NCBI GenBank assembly: GCA_963933115.1
Contig: CAWVSL010000011.1
Span: forward strand, 1-64,000
DNA length: 64,000 nucleotides
Reading direction: 5' to 3'
From: JALJPB01 sp963933115
GTDB taxonomy: Bacteria > Pseudomonadota > Gammaproteobacteria > Enterobacterales > Alteromonadaceae
Shown: piece after piece, positions 63,958 through 64,000 of the stretch
Layout of the letters: each line of letters opens with the position of its first letter
How positions within the stretch are numbered: position 1 is the stretch's first letter
Position numbers and translations under genes: made by a program
The notes under the pieces: generated by a model
Database searches by the model: none
What the model was told of the DNA's origin: nothing
What the model saw: the letters and a program-made list of their open reading frames with translations, nothing else

Positions 63958-64000
63958 ATGAATTTTAATTCACTAAAAATGACTAAATTCATACAATCTC
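63958..64000 (+). CDS. Possible start of a gene running off the window
   Basis: The ATG at 63958 opens MNFNSLKMTKFIQS, which continues past the end. GAG lies about 10 bases upstream. Too short to identify; it could be chance. Confidence 0.25.
   Translation, partial: MNFNSLKMTKFIQS

Overview
The window looks like chromosomal DNA of a marine, AT-rich gammaproteobacterium of the Alteromonadales, most likely Colwelliaceae (Colwellia/Thalassotalea-like). This is inferred from gene order and protein character, not from a marker gene: thrS-infC-rpmI-rplT, uvrY-uvrC-pgsA followed by tRNA-Gly/Cys/Leu, a HexR-type sugar regulon, RMF, FabA and recCBD. I see no prophage, CRISPR array, complete insertion sequence or recognisable defence island. 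Most of the window is core genome with a few decaying or orphan patches.

Layout. 1-3 kb: tRNA-Val, a MATE efflux pump, a small CPXCG protein and a START-domain protein, all on the minus strand. 3-8 kb: thrS-infC-rpmI-rplT, purC and a HIT hydrolase; infC probably starts at AUU and thrS has a candidate autoregulatory leader hairpin. 8.2-12.5 kb: a TPP riboswitch followed by a TonB-dependent receptor, a YkoF/MTH1187-type thiamine-binding protein, a PnuC-family transporter (PnuT-like) and an aminoglycoside-phosphotransferase-fold kinase. Together these form a thiamine salvage operon. 12.7-22.3 kb: a central-carbon block with pfkA, pykA and hexR on the minus strand and the divergent operon zwf-pgl-edd-glk-eda on the plus strand, with HexR-like palindromes between hexR and zwf. 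22.4-25.8 kb: queC and queE (divergent), rmf, fabA with a FabR-like operator, and a small basic protein. 25.9-30.2 kb: uvrY-uvrC-pgsA and six tRNA genes (Gly, Cys, Leu, Gly, Gly, Leu).

30.2-36 kb is the accessory patch. It holds an orphan hypothetical gene, a secreted 19-residue-repeat beta-helix protein, selO, the debris of an AMP-forming acyl-CoA synthetase, an N-terminal stub of PEP synthase and a c-type cytochrome lipoprotein. 36-41.4 kb returns to carbon metabolism: gapA (with a near-perfect HexR box), a long gnd, msrB and a 482-residue GapB-type dehydrogenase. 41.7-51 kb: recC-recB-recD. 51-61.6 kb: DUF3087, a probable DUF5062 protein, a crotonase, an unrecognised 270-residue protein, a CBS-pair protein, an LpxR-like outer-membrane protein, hrpA, a PilZ protein, rlmI and acylphosphatase. 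62-64 kb: a transglutaminase-like/TPR lipoprotein gene broken by three in-frame stops, a phosphoribosyltransferase, and the start of something that runs off the window.

Functional themes. Glucose can be phosphorylated (glk) and run through Entner-Doudoroff (zwf, pgl, edd, eda), the oxidative pentose phosphate branch (gnd) or, unusually for an ED-centred marine bacterium, possibly classical glycolysis (pfkA, pykA, gapA). HexR sites at zwf and gapA would tie these together. The most checkable novelties are the AUU start and thrS leader mimic, the covarying hairpins in front of the two tRNA-Leu genes, the beta-helix repeat protein, and the set of lesions showing recent gene loss.
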